A stretch of DNA of 19,545 bases from DASSHA01 sp035693145. GTDB lineage: Bacteria; Chloroflexota; Limnocylindria; Limnocylindrales; CSP1-4. Position 1 is the stretch's first letter. The number at the start of each line of letters is the position of its first letter. Location: contig DASSHA010000045.1 of assembly GCA_035693145.1 (NCBI GenBank), forward strand, positions 1 through 19,545, read 5' to 3'. The notes beneath the pieces are model-generated. The model saw only the letters and a program-made list of their open reading frames with translations. It made no database searches and was not told where the DNA came from. Both the position numbers and the translations under genes were made by a program. Below are positions 6,050-13,566 of the stretch, piece after piece.

Positions 6050-7432
6050 CTACCGGCCGCCCGAGATCGAACCCCCGCTCGACACCGGCTCCGCGCGTCG
6101 TTCGCCGGCTCCGCCGGCCTCGAGCGTCACCGGCACGGCGCCGCGACCGGCGGCCGGCATGCCCCGGCGTCGACTGGCGCGACCGCCGTCGACCGAGTCT
6201 CCGGAGCGGATGTGCCGGCCCTGGAAGTCGCCCGAGCGGACCTCGGCGGCGATCCGCACGTTGCGACCGATCCGCATCCCGCGGGGGATCGTCGCCCGCT
6301 TCCCGACCACCGTGATCCCGGTGTTCAGCCGCTGCGGCTCGGCGCGGTTCGGCGGCTCGAAGTCGCCGCCCTCGCCGATGACCGCGCCCGGGCCGACGAC
6401 GACCTCCTTGTCGATGATCGACCGGTCGATGATCGCCCCGCTCCGGATGACGGTGTCGAACATGATGATCGAATCGCGGACGACCGCGCCGACCTCGACC
6501 TGGACGCCCGGCGACAGGACCGAGTTCACGACCGTCCCGTTGATCACGCAGCCGTGGCTGACGAGGCTCCGGTGGACCTGCGCGGTCGGCCCGATCCGGG
6601 CCGGGGCGCGCTCCTCGGAGCGGGTGTGGATCAGCCAGTCCTTGTCGTACAGGTCGAGCTCGGGCCGGTCCGCGACGAGCGCCATGTTCGCTTCCCAGTA
6701 CGACTCGATGGTGCCGACGTCCTGCCAGTAGCCCTCGTAGCGATAGCCGAACACGCGCGCGTTCCCGCCGAGCATCGCCGGGATGACGTGGCCGCCGAAG
6801 TCGTGCCGATCGTCCGCCAGCCAGCGCCTCAGCGCCCGCTTCGTGAACACGTAGACGCCCATCGAGGCGAGATCGCTCTTCGGCTGCTTCGGCTTCTCCT
6901 GCCAGTCGACGACGCGGTCGCCGTCGTCGAGCGCGAGGATGCCCATCCGGGTCGCTTCGACGAGCGGGACGTGGCGGACGGCGATCGTCACGTCGGCGCG
7001 CTTCCGCCGATGCGCCGCGATGAACGGCGTGTAGTCCATCTTGTAGACGTGGTCGCCGGCGAGGATGAGGACGTTGTCCGACGGATCGGCCTCGATCTCG
7101 TTGAGGTTCTGGAGGACCGCGTCGGCCGTGCCCCGGTACCACTCGGCGACGCGCCCGCGGCTGACCCACGGCTGCCGCAGCCGAACGCCGCCCGCGTTGC
7201 GGTCCAGGTCCCAGGCTCGGCCCAGGCCGATGTGATCCTGCAGCGAGCGCGGGTTGTACTGGGTCAGGACGAGGACGTCGTCGATCCCCGAGTTGACGGC
7301 ATTCGAGAGCGAGAAGTCGATGATCCGGTACTTCCCGGCGAACGGCACCGCCGGCTTCGCTCGAACCGCGGACAGGATCGACAGGCGCTCACCTTCGCCG
7401 CCGGCCAGGATCACCGCCATCGTCGGTTGCAT
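6050..7432 (-). CDS. glgC: Glucose-1-phosphate adenylyltransferase
   Basis: Makes ADP-glucose from glucose-1-phosphate and ATP, the committed step of bacterial glycogen synthesis. The N-terminal nucleotidyltransferase domain shows LAGGEGERL (9-17), RAKPAVPFAGKYRIIDFSLS (24-43), WYRGTADAV (98-106), LAGDHVYKMDY (124-134), EKP (179-181) and YWQDVGTIESYWEANM (235-250). A left-handed beta-helix follows from about 280 to 400, with hexapeptide-like turns (VINGTVVNSVLSPGVQVEVG, IDRSIIDKEVVVGPGAVIG). AGGGGA precedes ATG 7432 by about 7 nt, which supports the MQPTMAVILAGG start. After about residue 415 the protein ends in an Arg/Gly/Ala-rich tail of about 45 residues that looks like a lineage-specific extension. 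It is the first gene of an apparent three-gene operon with the YbjN-like and zinc peptidase genes. No glycogen synthase gene is in the window. Confidence 0.95.
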   Translation of the reverse strand: MQPTMAVILAGGEGERLSILSAVRAKPAVPFAGKYRIIDFSLSNAVNSGIDDVLVLTQYNPRSLQDHIGLGRAWDLDRNAGGVRLRQPWVSRGRVAEWYRGTADAVLQNLNEIEADPSDNVLILAGDHVYKMDYTPFIAAHRRKRADVTIAVRHVPLVEATRMGILALDDGDRVVDWQEKPKQPKSDLASMGVYVFTKRALRRWLADDRHDFGGHVIPAMLGGNARVFGYRYEGYWQDVGTIESYWEANMALVADRPELDLYDKDWLIHTRSEERAPARIGPTAQVHRSLVSHGCVINGTVVNSVLSPGVQVEVGAVVRDSIIMFDTVIRSGAIIDRSIIDKEVVVGPGAVIGEGGDFEPPNRAEPQRLNTGITVVGKRATIPRGMRIGRNVRIAAEVRSGDFQGRHIRSGDSVDGGRASRRRGMPAAGRGAVPVTLEAGGAGERRAEPVSSGGSISGGR

Positions 7433-7480
7433 CGGCCTGTCCCCTTCCCCGCCTCGGGGGCACCGCGATCGGACCGCTCG

Positions 7481-7486
7481 ATGCTA
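7481..7486 (-). promoter_or_regulatory. Possible -10 box (TAGCAT) for glgC
   Basis: Minus-strand TAGCAT about 50 nt before the glgC ATG fits TANNNT and would give a leader of about 42 nt containing the Shine-Dalgarno. No clear -35 is visible. A 12-nt perfect palindrome CGGGCGCGCCCG (7497-7508) lies just upstream, between this box and the end of the M23 gene. It might be part of the M23 transcript end or an operator. Confidence 0.3.
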
Positions 7487-7530
7487 GCACCGCACGCGGG
7501 CGCGCCCGAACCGCGACGGGACGCCCGACG

Positions 7531-8910
7531 CTAGAGGTACAGGCGCGGGTTGACGAAGACGCCGTTGCGGCGGACGGCCCAGTGCAGGTGGGCACCGGTC
7601 GAATGCCCGGTGCTGCCCTCGTGGCCGATGGTCTGGCCCGCCGAGACATGGCGACCGCTGCCGACGGGACAGCCCGGGATCATGTGCGCGTACCAGCTCT
7701 GGAGCCCCGAGCTGTGGGCGATGATGACGATCCAGGCCGGGTCCGCGCCGTCGGCGTAGTTCCAGCCGCAGTAGACGACCGTGCCGGAACCGGAGGCATG
7801 GATGGCCGTCCCGTACGGCGCGACCATGTCGATGCCCTGGTGGAAGTGCGAGCAGCTCCCGAGCGGCGGCTCGAAGATGACGCCGGTGCAGCCGAAGTCC
7901 TGCGAGATCTGACCGCTCATCGGCCAGCGCAACGTGCCGTTGTAGGCCGATGGGATGTTCCCGCGCCGCGCCTGGGCGGCGATGATCCCGTCGATCTTGT
8001 GCTGCAGGCGGCGCTGGGCGGCCGCGCTCGCCCGGAGGGCTGCGGCGAGCTTGGCCTTGTTGTGGAGCGCGGCGGCGTACGCCTTCTTCTGCGCGGCAAG
8101 CGCCTGGGCCGTCGCGACCTCGAGATCGTGGAGGTGCTTCTCGGCCGCCTTGAGCGTCTTGAGCGAGGCGTCGAGCTGCTTCTTCTGGTCGGCCGTCGCG
8201 ATCCGCAGCTGGTCGGTCTCCGCGCGCGTCTCGACGACCGTCTCGTGGAGCGATTCGAGCGTCGCCTTGTCCTCGGAGATCTGCTCGGCGAGCTGCTTGT
8301 CCTGGGCACCGACGTCGAGGTAGTAGCTGACCTCGGTCAGGATGTCGGTGAACGAGGCGCCGGACAGGAACGTCTCGAGCAGGGAGGTTCGGTCGGTCTC
8401 GTACGCCGAACGGATCCGGGAGGCCAGGAGCGCCTTGCGCGTCGACAGCTGCTGGCGGGTCTCGTCCTCCTGCCCGGACACGCGGTCGATCGCGCCGTCG
8501 AGCTGCTGGACCTGCTGGACGAGGTCGTTGTACTTCGCCTGGACCTTCGCGATCGTCGTCTTCATCGCCGTGACCTGCTTGCGCGTCTTGGTCAGGTCGG
8601 CGTTGATCCCGTTGAGCTGGACCGACGTCTGGTTGATCTGCGTCCGCAGCCCGGCCTGGAGCGCGTTGAGGTCCGCGATCTCTGCCTTCTGTGCCGCGAT
8701 CTTCTGCTGGAGGGACTTCTTCGCGGCCTGCGCGTTCGACAGCTCGTCTGCGGCGGCGTTCTGCGCGCCCGGCGCCGCAAAGAGGCCGGTCAGCAGCGGG
8801 ACGACGAGGACGAACGAGAGGAGTCGAAGCGGGATCCGCCGGGGGCTCCGACGTGCGCGGGAGCTCCAGCCGGTCGCGGTGCGCTCGTGTTCCGTCGCGG
8901 ACGAGGTCAT
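7531..8910 (-). CDS. Murein hydrolase activator-like M23 peptidase with coiled coils
   Basis: Exported cell-wall protein of EnvC/NlpD-like architecture, 459 residues. A basic N-terminus and membrane or signal helix (about 28-47) are followed by long heptad-rich coiled coils (about 56-150 and 205-310). A C-terminal M23/LytM domain (about 325-459) comes last. The zinc-site motifs are intact: HFHQGID (H357, D361), YAH (H409) and HLHW (H441, H443). It could therefore cleave peptidoglycan cross-bridges itself, unlike E. coli EnvC, which only activates amidases. Two cysteine pairs in the catalytic region (C341/C353 and C380/C413) might form disulfides. In other bacteria the coiled coil of such proteins contacts FtsX; no ftsEX is seen here. 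The upstream leader is about 120-210 nt. The architecture is clear; whether the role is division or general wall turnover is inference. Confidence 0.92.
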   Translation of the reverse strand: MTSSATEHERTATGWSSRARRSPRRIPLRLLSFVLVVPLLTGLFAAPGAQNAAADELSNAQAAKKSLQQKIAAQKAEIADLNALQAGLRTQINQTSVQLNGINADLTKTRKQVTAMKTTIAKVQAKYNDLVQQVQQLDGAIDRVSGQEDETRQQLSTRKALLASRIRSAYETDRTSLLETFLSGASFTDILTEVSYYLDVGAQDKQLAEQISEDKATLESLHETVVETRAETDQLRIATADQKKQLDASLKTLKAAEKHLHDLEVATAQALAAQKKAYAAALHNKAKLAAALRASAAAQRRLQHKIDGIIAAQARRGNIPSAYNGTLRWPMSGQISQDFGCTGVIFEPPLGSCSHFHQGIDMVAPYGTAIHASGSGTVVYCGWNYADGADPAWIVIIAHSSGLQSWYAHMIPGCPVGSGRHVSAGQTIGHEGSTGHSTGAHLHWAVRRNGVFVNPRLYL

Positions 8911-9039
8911 CGTGCAGGCAGACTCCGTTCGGCGGCAGGAGGGACTGGGGGTTCCCTCTGGCGCCCCGGGCGGCTACGCCCACCGGTGAACCGTCGCCCC
9001 GACACGGGCACGATCCCGGGACGACGCCGGCTCCGCCGA

Positions 9040-9045
9040 AGCCTA
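9040..9045 (-). promoter_or_regulatory. Possible -10 box (TAGGCT) for the M23 peptidase gene
   Basis: The 211-nt gap between the prepilin peptidase and M23 genes contains one less GC-rich patch (about 9040-9068). On the minus strand it includes TTGCGTTGAGATGCGT followed by TAGGCT. The hexamer fits TANNNT and would give a leader of about 120 nt. The spacing to any TTG-type -35 is not ideal. No recognisable riboswitch was found in the leader. Confidence 0.25.
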
Positions 9046-9121
9046 ACGCATCTCAACGCAATGTTTTGGGGCCCGTACGGGGTGACGAATGCATGACGAA
9101 GGTACCGATCCGAGGGGGTCG

Positions 9122-9760
9122 TCAGCGCGCGCCGAGGATTCCCCAGAGGGCGCCGACGATCAGGAACGGGCCGAACGGGATGTACGTGCGCAGGCTCACC
9201 CGGCGAGCGGCGAGCAGCGCAACGACGACCACGCCCGCGAGCAGGGCGCCGGACACGAGGCCCGAGACAGCCGGCAGCGGACCGAGCAGCAGCCCGACCG
9301 ACACGAGCAGCTTGATGTCGCCCATCCCGATCGCGCCATCACCGAACGGGATCGACAGGACGAGCAGCAGAGCCGGGATGGCGATCGCGGTGACGATCGC
9401 GAACGGCAGGTCGCCGGGGCCGACGAGCGGATTGAGGCCGAGCAGGTCGACCGCCGCGACCAGCGGCACGAGCGGCAGCGTGAGCTCGTCGGGCAGGAGG
9501 CGCTGGTCGAGGTCCGTCGCGAGCAGCAGGACGAGCGCGGTCGCATAGACGAGCAGGACGGCCAGGCCCGGGCCGCCAAAGATCGATGCGAGACCGCCGA
9601 AGGCGATGGCGCCGGTGAACGCGACGACCGGTGTCCGCCAGTCGACCGCCCGAACGGAGCCGTCCTCGTGGGCGGGCCAGCGCGCGGCGATCCGGTCGCT
9701 CACCAGTCCCCAGGCGAACCCGAGCGTTGCCGCCCCCGCGACGAGCGGTTCGATCGTCAT
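9122..9760 (-). CDS. Short A24 prepilin peptidase
   Basis: Membrane-embedded aspartic peptidase that trims the leader from type IV pilin-like proteins. From ATG 9760 it has 212 residues and about six hydrophobic segments. The catalytic signatures are ATDLDQRLLPDELTLP (81-96) with the first aspartate at D83, and GMGDIK (145-150) with D148. The region before the first signature is only about 80 residues, and the cysteine-containing N-terminal domain that N-methylates pilins in PilD-type enzymes is missing. Only a reduced helix-and-loop (FAWGLVSDRIAARWP) remains. The frame is open upstream to 9874, but that extension is Arg/Pro-rich and not protein-like. The leucyl aminopeptidase gene ends 49 nt upstream, so the two may share a transcript. 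No pilin gene lies in the window. Confidence 0.85.
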   Translation of the reverse strand: MTIEPLVAGAATLGFAWGLVSDRIAARWPAHEDGSVRAVDWRTPVVAFTGAIAFGGLASIFGGPGLAVLLVYATALVLLLATDLDQRLLPDELTLPLVPLVAAVDLLGLNPLVGPGDLPFAIVTAIAIPALLLVLSIPFGDGAIGMGDIKLLVSVGLLLGPLPAVSGLVSGALLAGVVVVALLAARRVSLRTYIPFGPFLIVGALWGILGAR

Positions 9761-9809
9761 CGTCGCGGACGACCGTGCGCAGCGCGCTCGGCGGCCCGAT
9801 GCAGCCCGG

Positions 9810-11372
9810 TCAGGCCGCGGTCGTGACGGCCGGGCGCGATTCGCGTGCTGCCCCGGGGGCGCCGTCGAGCGCAAGCTCGACGAGCGTCGCGAGTGACGAG
9901 CCCGACGCCCCGCGCGGCGCGTACGGCGCGGCCTTGCGGTAGTAGGCCGTGCCGGCGATGTCGAGATGGACCCACGGGACCGTCCGGAACTCGCGCAGGA
10001 AGAGCGCGCTCTTGATCAAGCCGGCGTCGTTCGACGCCGAGGCGTTGACGAGATCGCCGTACCAGCTGTCCATCTCGGCCATGTACTCGTCGACGAGCGG
10101 GACCTGCCAGTAGCGCTCGCCAGCTCGACGACCGGCGGCCGCGACCTCGTCGTACCACGCCTGTGGCGTCCCGAAGGCCCCGGTGACGAGGTGCCCGAAC
10201 GCCCGCGCAACCGCGCCGGTCAGCGTCGCGACGTCGACGAGATGCGTCGCTCCGAGCTGCTCGGCGTAGGTCATCGCGTCGCCCAGGATGAGCCGGCCCT
10301 CGGCGTCCGTGTTCGTGATGTCGACGTACTTGCCGTTGAGCGCCTTGACGACGTCGCCCGGGCGGGTCGAATGCGGGCCCGGCATGTTCTCGACCGCGGG
10401 CGCGACGGCGAGGAGGGGCGTCCCTGGCGCGAGCCGGGCGACGGTCGCGATCGCCGCGATGACCGTGCACGCGCCGGTCTTGTCCATCTTCATCTCTTCC
10501 ATCCGGTCGGACGGCTTGATGCTGATGCCGCCGGAATCGAAGCAGACGCCCTTGCCGACGATGGCGAGATGGCGGTCGCGTGCGTCGCGCTCGCCCTCCC
10601 CGCCGGACCGCATGACGATCATCCGCGGTGGGTTGTCGCTCCCCCGCCCCACGGCAAGGAACATGCCCATCCCGAGCTCGGCGGCCCGTTTCTCGTCGAT
10701 GACGTCGATCCACAGGCCGTGCGCCCGGGCGATCGAACGCGCTTCCTCGGCCAGGCCCTCGGGGCTGATCTCGGCGGCGCTCCGGTTCGCGAGCGAGCGG
10801 GCAAGGTTCGAGCCTTCGCCGATGACCTGGCCGCGCCGGGCCGCGGCCTCGAGCGCGCTCGTGTCCGTGCCCGTCGGGGCGACGAGGACGAGCTCGTCGA
10901 GCCTCGCCGGGGCCGAATCCGTCTCCTCGCGATAAAGCGTCTTGGGCTCGAAGCCCCCTTCAACCACGCCGCGCGCGACGGCCTCTGCCGCGGCGACCGC
11001 GCCACCGTCGAGGGCGGCGGCGAGCGGTTCCAGCCAGACGGCCATCCGGGTCGCTGTTCGGCCGGCCAGCCGCCGTTCGGCCGTGGCCGCGACGCGCCGC
11101 GCCGTCTCGGCATCGAGCTCACCGGGCTCGCCCGCACCGACCGCGAGGAGCCGCGCCGCCCGGATGCCGTCGCCGCCTCGGGACAGCGCCGCATCGAAGC
11201 GCTTCGGCCTGAGCTCTCCGAACTCGGCGAGATCCTGAAGTGCGCCGCGGGCCCGCCGATCGAGCTCGCCGAGCGGCCGCCCGTCGGACCAGTCCGGTGC
11301 ACCGGCGATCGGGACGACGAGGACGTCGGCTGCGACGTCCCACGGCTGGTCGGTGACGACGCGAACCTGCAT
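9810..11372 (-). CDS. pepA: Leucyl aminopeptidase (M17)
   Basis: Cytosolic di-metal aminopeptidase that removes N-terminal residues from peptides; M17 enzymes normally form hexamers. From ATG 11372 it has 520 residues. The N-terminal domain (about 1-165) is variable. The catalytic domain carries GKGVCFDSGGISIKP (273-287), with K274, D279 and K286, then D297 in KMDKTGA and the signature NTDAEGRLIL (354-363), with D356, E358 and R360. All metal ligands and the bicarbonate-site arginine are therefore present. The start is supported by AGAGGAG six nt before the ATG; the frame upstream is not protein-like. The last 15 residues or so are a disordered Ala/Arg tail. Some M17 proteins (E. coli PepA) also bind DNA; nothing here tests that. 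Confidence 0.95.
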   Translation of the reverse strand: MQVRVVTDQPWDVAADVLVVPIAGAPDWSDGRPLGELDRRARGALQDLAEFGELRPKRFDAALSRGGDGIRAARLLAVGAGEPGELDAETARRVAATAERRLAGRTATRMAVWLEPLAAALDGGAVAAAEAVARGVVEGGFEPKTLYREETDSAPARLDELVLVAPTGTDTSALEAAARRGQVIGEGSNLARSLANRSAAEISPEGLAEEARSIARAHGLWIDVIDEKRAAELGMGMFLAVGRGSDNPPRMIVMRSGGEGERDARDRHLAIVGKGVCFDSGGISIKPSDRMEEMKMDKTGACTVIAAIATVARLAPGTPLLAVAPAVENMPGPHSTRPGDVVKALNGKYVDITNTDAEGRLILGDAMTYAEQLGATHLVDVATLTGAVARAFGHLVTGAFGTPQAWYDEVAAAGRRAGERYWQVPLVDEYMAEMDSWYGDLVNASASNDAGLIKSALFLREFRTVPWVHLDIAGTAYYRKAAPYAPRGASGSSLATLVELALDGAPGAARESRPAVTTAA

Positions 11373-11442
11373 CAGCGACTCCTCTGGGCCACGGGCGAAC
11401 ACGGCCGCGGCGCGGGTGGTTACAGGTGAGAGCGGGCGCGGC

Positions 11443-11448
11443 CAGTGT
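11443..11448 (-). promoter_or_regulatory. Possible -10 box (TACACT) for pepA
   Basis: Minus-strand CGCTACACT lies in the 109-nt gap before pepA, and the same nine bases precede the nicotinate phosphoribosyltransferase gene. It would give a leader of about 60 nt that includes the AGAGGAG Shine-Dalgarno. The -35 region is not recognisable. Confidence 0.35.
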
Positions 11449-11481
11449 AGCGACGCGGGCCTGCCAGTCGCCCGGGATGCG

Positions 11482-12474
11482 TCAGGAGGTGGCGGAATCC
11501 GACAGCGCATCGATCGCGTCGGACAGGTCGCCGCGCGCGTCCTCGATCCCGATGACGGCCTGGTTCAGGCCACCGCGCGCGACCTCGCCCATGATGACCA
11601 CGAGCGCTCGCGTATCGGGCGGCAGCTCGTCGTGGGCCTTTGCCTCGGCCGTGATCGCCGCCCGGACCTGGTTGTTGAGCCGTCCGTTCGATCGGCGCAG
11701 CGCGTCGTACAGCCTGCGGAGCGCGGTGTCGTAGGCCACGTTGAGGTCGAGCCAGCGCGTCAGCGTCGACACGTCGACGCTGTTCTCGAGTGTGTCGCGG
11801 AGCTTCGATGCCTCGTCGATCAGCCGGTCGGAGGTGCCGAGCTGGCTGAGCGCGGCCGCGTAATGGCCGCCGCGGCCCTGGCGCGCGGCCGCCGCCGTCG
11901 ACGTGTCGTGATCGGCGAGGAGCGTCGAAAGTCGCATCGCCGCGAGCGAGCCGGCCGTCAGCCGGACCCAGGCGTCAGACAGCCCGGTCGTCGTTCGCAG
12001 GGCCGTGTCGACCTGGGTGTAGCGAGCCTCGGTCGCCGGGCCGAGCGTGAGCGCCGTCGCCGGCAGGAGCGGCGGCGCCTGGCCGTCGATGCCCGGCAGG
12101 GCTCGCAACCGCCCCCGGATCGCGCCGGCGTCGGACTGAATGGTGACGACGAGCGCCGAACCCTCGTCGATCGTGTTCGACAGGGTCGTCTCGTCCCTCG
12201 CGGCAAGCGCAGCGAGGGCGCCGCGCCCCAGCACGCCCAGCCGATCGACGTCGTCCGACAGGCCCCGCAGGTCGTCGACGCGGGCCTCGAGGCCGGGCCG
12301 GATCGCCTCGTCGCCGCCCCACGTCAGCTCGGCCCGGGGGACGACCGTCGGCGGGCCGCCGACGCCGGCGACGACGCCGGCGGAACCGGCTGCCACGAGC
12401 GCCGCCGCGACGAGCCAGCCGACGGCGGCAAGCAGACGGTTCGCGATCCGCGACGGGCTGCGCATGACGTGCAT
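11482..12474 (-). CDS. Exported or membrane-anchored helical protein of unknown function
   Basis: I do not recognise this protein. From ATG 12474 it has 330 residues; ATG 12465 (MRSPSR...) is an equally good start. A basic N-terminus precedes one strong hydrophobic segment (about 13-38), which fits a signal anchor. The rest is hydrophilic and largely alpha-helical, with Ala, Leu, Asp and Arg in amphipathic spacing, e.g. TRWLDLNVAYDTALRRLYDA and the C-terminal GIEDARGDLSDAIDALSDS. There are no cysteines, no HEXXH and no nucleotide-binding loop. Codon use looks like that of its neighbours. It lies 109 nt upstream of pepA and 68 nt downstream of the NDUFA9-like gene on the same strand. A structural or ligand-binding extracytoplasmic role is a guess. 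Confidence 0.75.
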   Translation of the reverse strand: MHVMRSPSRIANRLLAAVGWLVAAALVAAGSAGVVAGVGGPPTVVPRAELTWGGDEAIRPGLEARVDDLRGLSDDVDRLGVLGRGALAALAARDETTLSNTIDEGSALVVTIQSDAGAIRGRLRALPGIDGQAPPLLPATALTLGPATEARYTQVDTALRTTTGLSDAWVRLTAGSLAAMRLSTLLADHDTSTAAAARQGRGGHYAAALSQLGTSDRLIDEASKLRDTLENSVDVSTLTRWLDLNVAYDTALRRLYDALRRSNGRLNNQVRAAITAEAKAHDELPPDTRALVVIMGEVARGGLNQAVIGIEDARGDLSDAIDALSDSATS

Positions 12475-12542
12475 TGTGCAGCCCGCCGGCCGCTGGCTTG
12501 TACGCGCGCGCGCCGCCGCCCTGCACGCGCCCGCGCGCGGAC

Positions 12543-13496
12543 TCAGGCGCGGCGCGAGACCGCGAGCTGCTCCGCGGGCCGACGGCGGAGGTAGCCCAGC
12601 CGGCCCTCCATGTCGAGCGGCACGAAGCCGAACGCCGCGGCGACCGCGTCGAGCGCCGTGACGTTGTCGAGCCGGAGCTGGCGGAGCTGGTCCGAGGCGA
12701 CCGGGAAGGGCAGTCGCACGAGCTCGGCCGAGCGCGCGACGAGCGCGATGAGGGGCACGGGCATCGGGACGACGAGCCGGTGGGCGCCCAGCGCCCGCAC
12801 GACCTCGCCGACGATCTCGCGGTACGTCCAGGTGCGGGGACCGCCGAGCTCGAACGTCCGCCCGATCGTGTCGGGCCGGGCGAGGACATCGACGATGACG
12901 CGGGCCTCGTCGACGACCGCGAGGGGCTGGAACCGGCTCGTGCCCCGGCCGGCGATCGGGACGACGCCAGGCGACCACCGGACGAGCGACGCGATGATGT
13001 TGAAGAAGCCGTCGCCCGCTCCCCAGAGGAGCGATGGCCGAAGGATCGTCCAGTCCAACCCGCTCTCGGCGACGATCCGCTCGGCCTTCGCCTTCGAGCT
13101 CGCGTACTCGAGCGCCGGATCGTCCTCGACGCCGAGCGCGCCCTGGTGCACGAGCCGCCGGACACCGGCCGTCCGCATCGCCGCGACGAGATTGCGTGTC
13201 CCCTCGGTGTTGACGAGCCGGAGGCTCGCACCGCCGTCCCAGTCACGCGCGATCGCCGCGAGGTGCACGACCGCGTCGACGCCTTCGAGCGCGGGTACGA
13301 GCGTGGACGGTTCGGTGACGTCGCCGCGGCGGAGCTCGAGGTTCGCCTCGTCCCCGGGGTCGAGCGACGCGCGGACCCGCTCCCCGGCGGCGTCCGACCG
13401 AACGAGCCCGACAACGTGATGGCCGGCCGTCACGAGTGCGGGGACGAGGTGGTGTCCGACGAACCCGGACGGGCCGGTGACGAGGATCGTTGACAT
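12543..13496 (-). CDS. NDUFA9-like atypical short-chain dehydrogenase/reductase
   Basis: NAD(P)-binding Rossmann protein of 317 residues, from the extended/atypical SDR group that includes the complex I subunit NDUFA9. The dinucleotide loop is TGPSGFVG (7-14). D59 in RRGDV and VVHLAA (76-81) follow. YASSK (131-135) supplies the active-site Tyr and Lys, although the preceding catalytic Ser is replaced in the HQGALG segment (117-122). ILRPSLLWG and FQPLAVVDEA are typical of this group. The start ATG has GAGG 7 nt upstream. It is divergent from adenosine deaminase across 70 bp. Members act as quinone- or sugar-nucleotide-related reductases or as structural subunits, so no substrate is assigned. 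Confidence 0.85.
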   Translation of the reverse strand: MSTILVTGPSGFVGHHLVPALVTAGHHVVGLVRSDAAGERVRASLDPGDEANLELRRGDVTEPSTLVPALEGVDAVVHLAAIARDWDGGASLRLVNTEGTRNLVAAMRTAGVRRLVHQGALGVEDDPALEYASSKAKAERIVAESGLDWTILRPSLLWGAGDGFFNIIASLVRWSPGVVPIAGRGTSRFQPLAVVDEARVIVDVLARPDTIGRTFELGGPRTWTYREIVGEVVRALGAHRLVVPMPVPLIALVARSAELVRLPFPVASDQLRQLRLDNVTALDAVAAAFGFVPLDMEGRLGYLRRRPAEQLAVSRRA

Positions 13497-13554
13497 CGCA
13501 TCGCCTCAATACTTGCGCGTTCACAGTATCACGTTTCCGGCGTCACCTGCGGCC

Positions 13555-13560
13555 TACGAT
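13555..13560 (+). promoter_or_regulatory. -10 box (TACGAT) predicting a leaderless adenosine deaminase mRNA
   Basis: TACGAT ends exactly 6 nt before ATG 13567, so transcription would be expected to begin at or next to the A of the start codon. No Shine-Dalgarno is present in the intervening CGAGCG. The same geometry occurs at three other genes in the window. The -35 is poorly defined (GTTTCC at 13533-13538 is the nearest). Confidence 0.55.
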
Positions 13561-13566
13561 CGAGCG

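Noticed and set aside
6044..7534. Plus-strand open frame of 496 codons opposite glgC
   Set aside because: glgC motifs on the minus strand are unmistakable; the plus frame is a low-complexity Arg/Asp/Val/Pro shadow.
9079..9090. Intrinsic terminator at the palindromic CCCGTACGGG after the prepilin peptidase gene
   Set aside because: The stem is short and no U-tract follows on the minus strand; the nearby run is A-rich in that direction.
8911..9121. Possible c-di-AMP (ydaO) or cobalamin riboswitch upstream of the M23 peptidase gene
   Set aside because: Wall-hydrolase genes often carry ydaO leaders, and the leader has GGGAACCCCC and GCCGAACGGAGTC stretches. However, the conserved CAGCTAACCTCGTAGGC-type 3' core and the paired GGGTGAATCC are absent, and the cobalamin B12-box is not matched.
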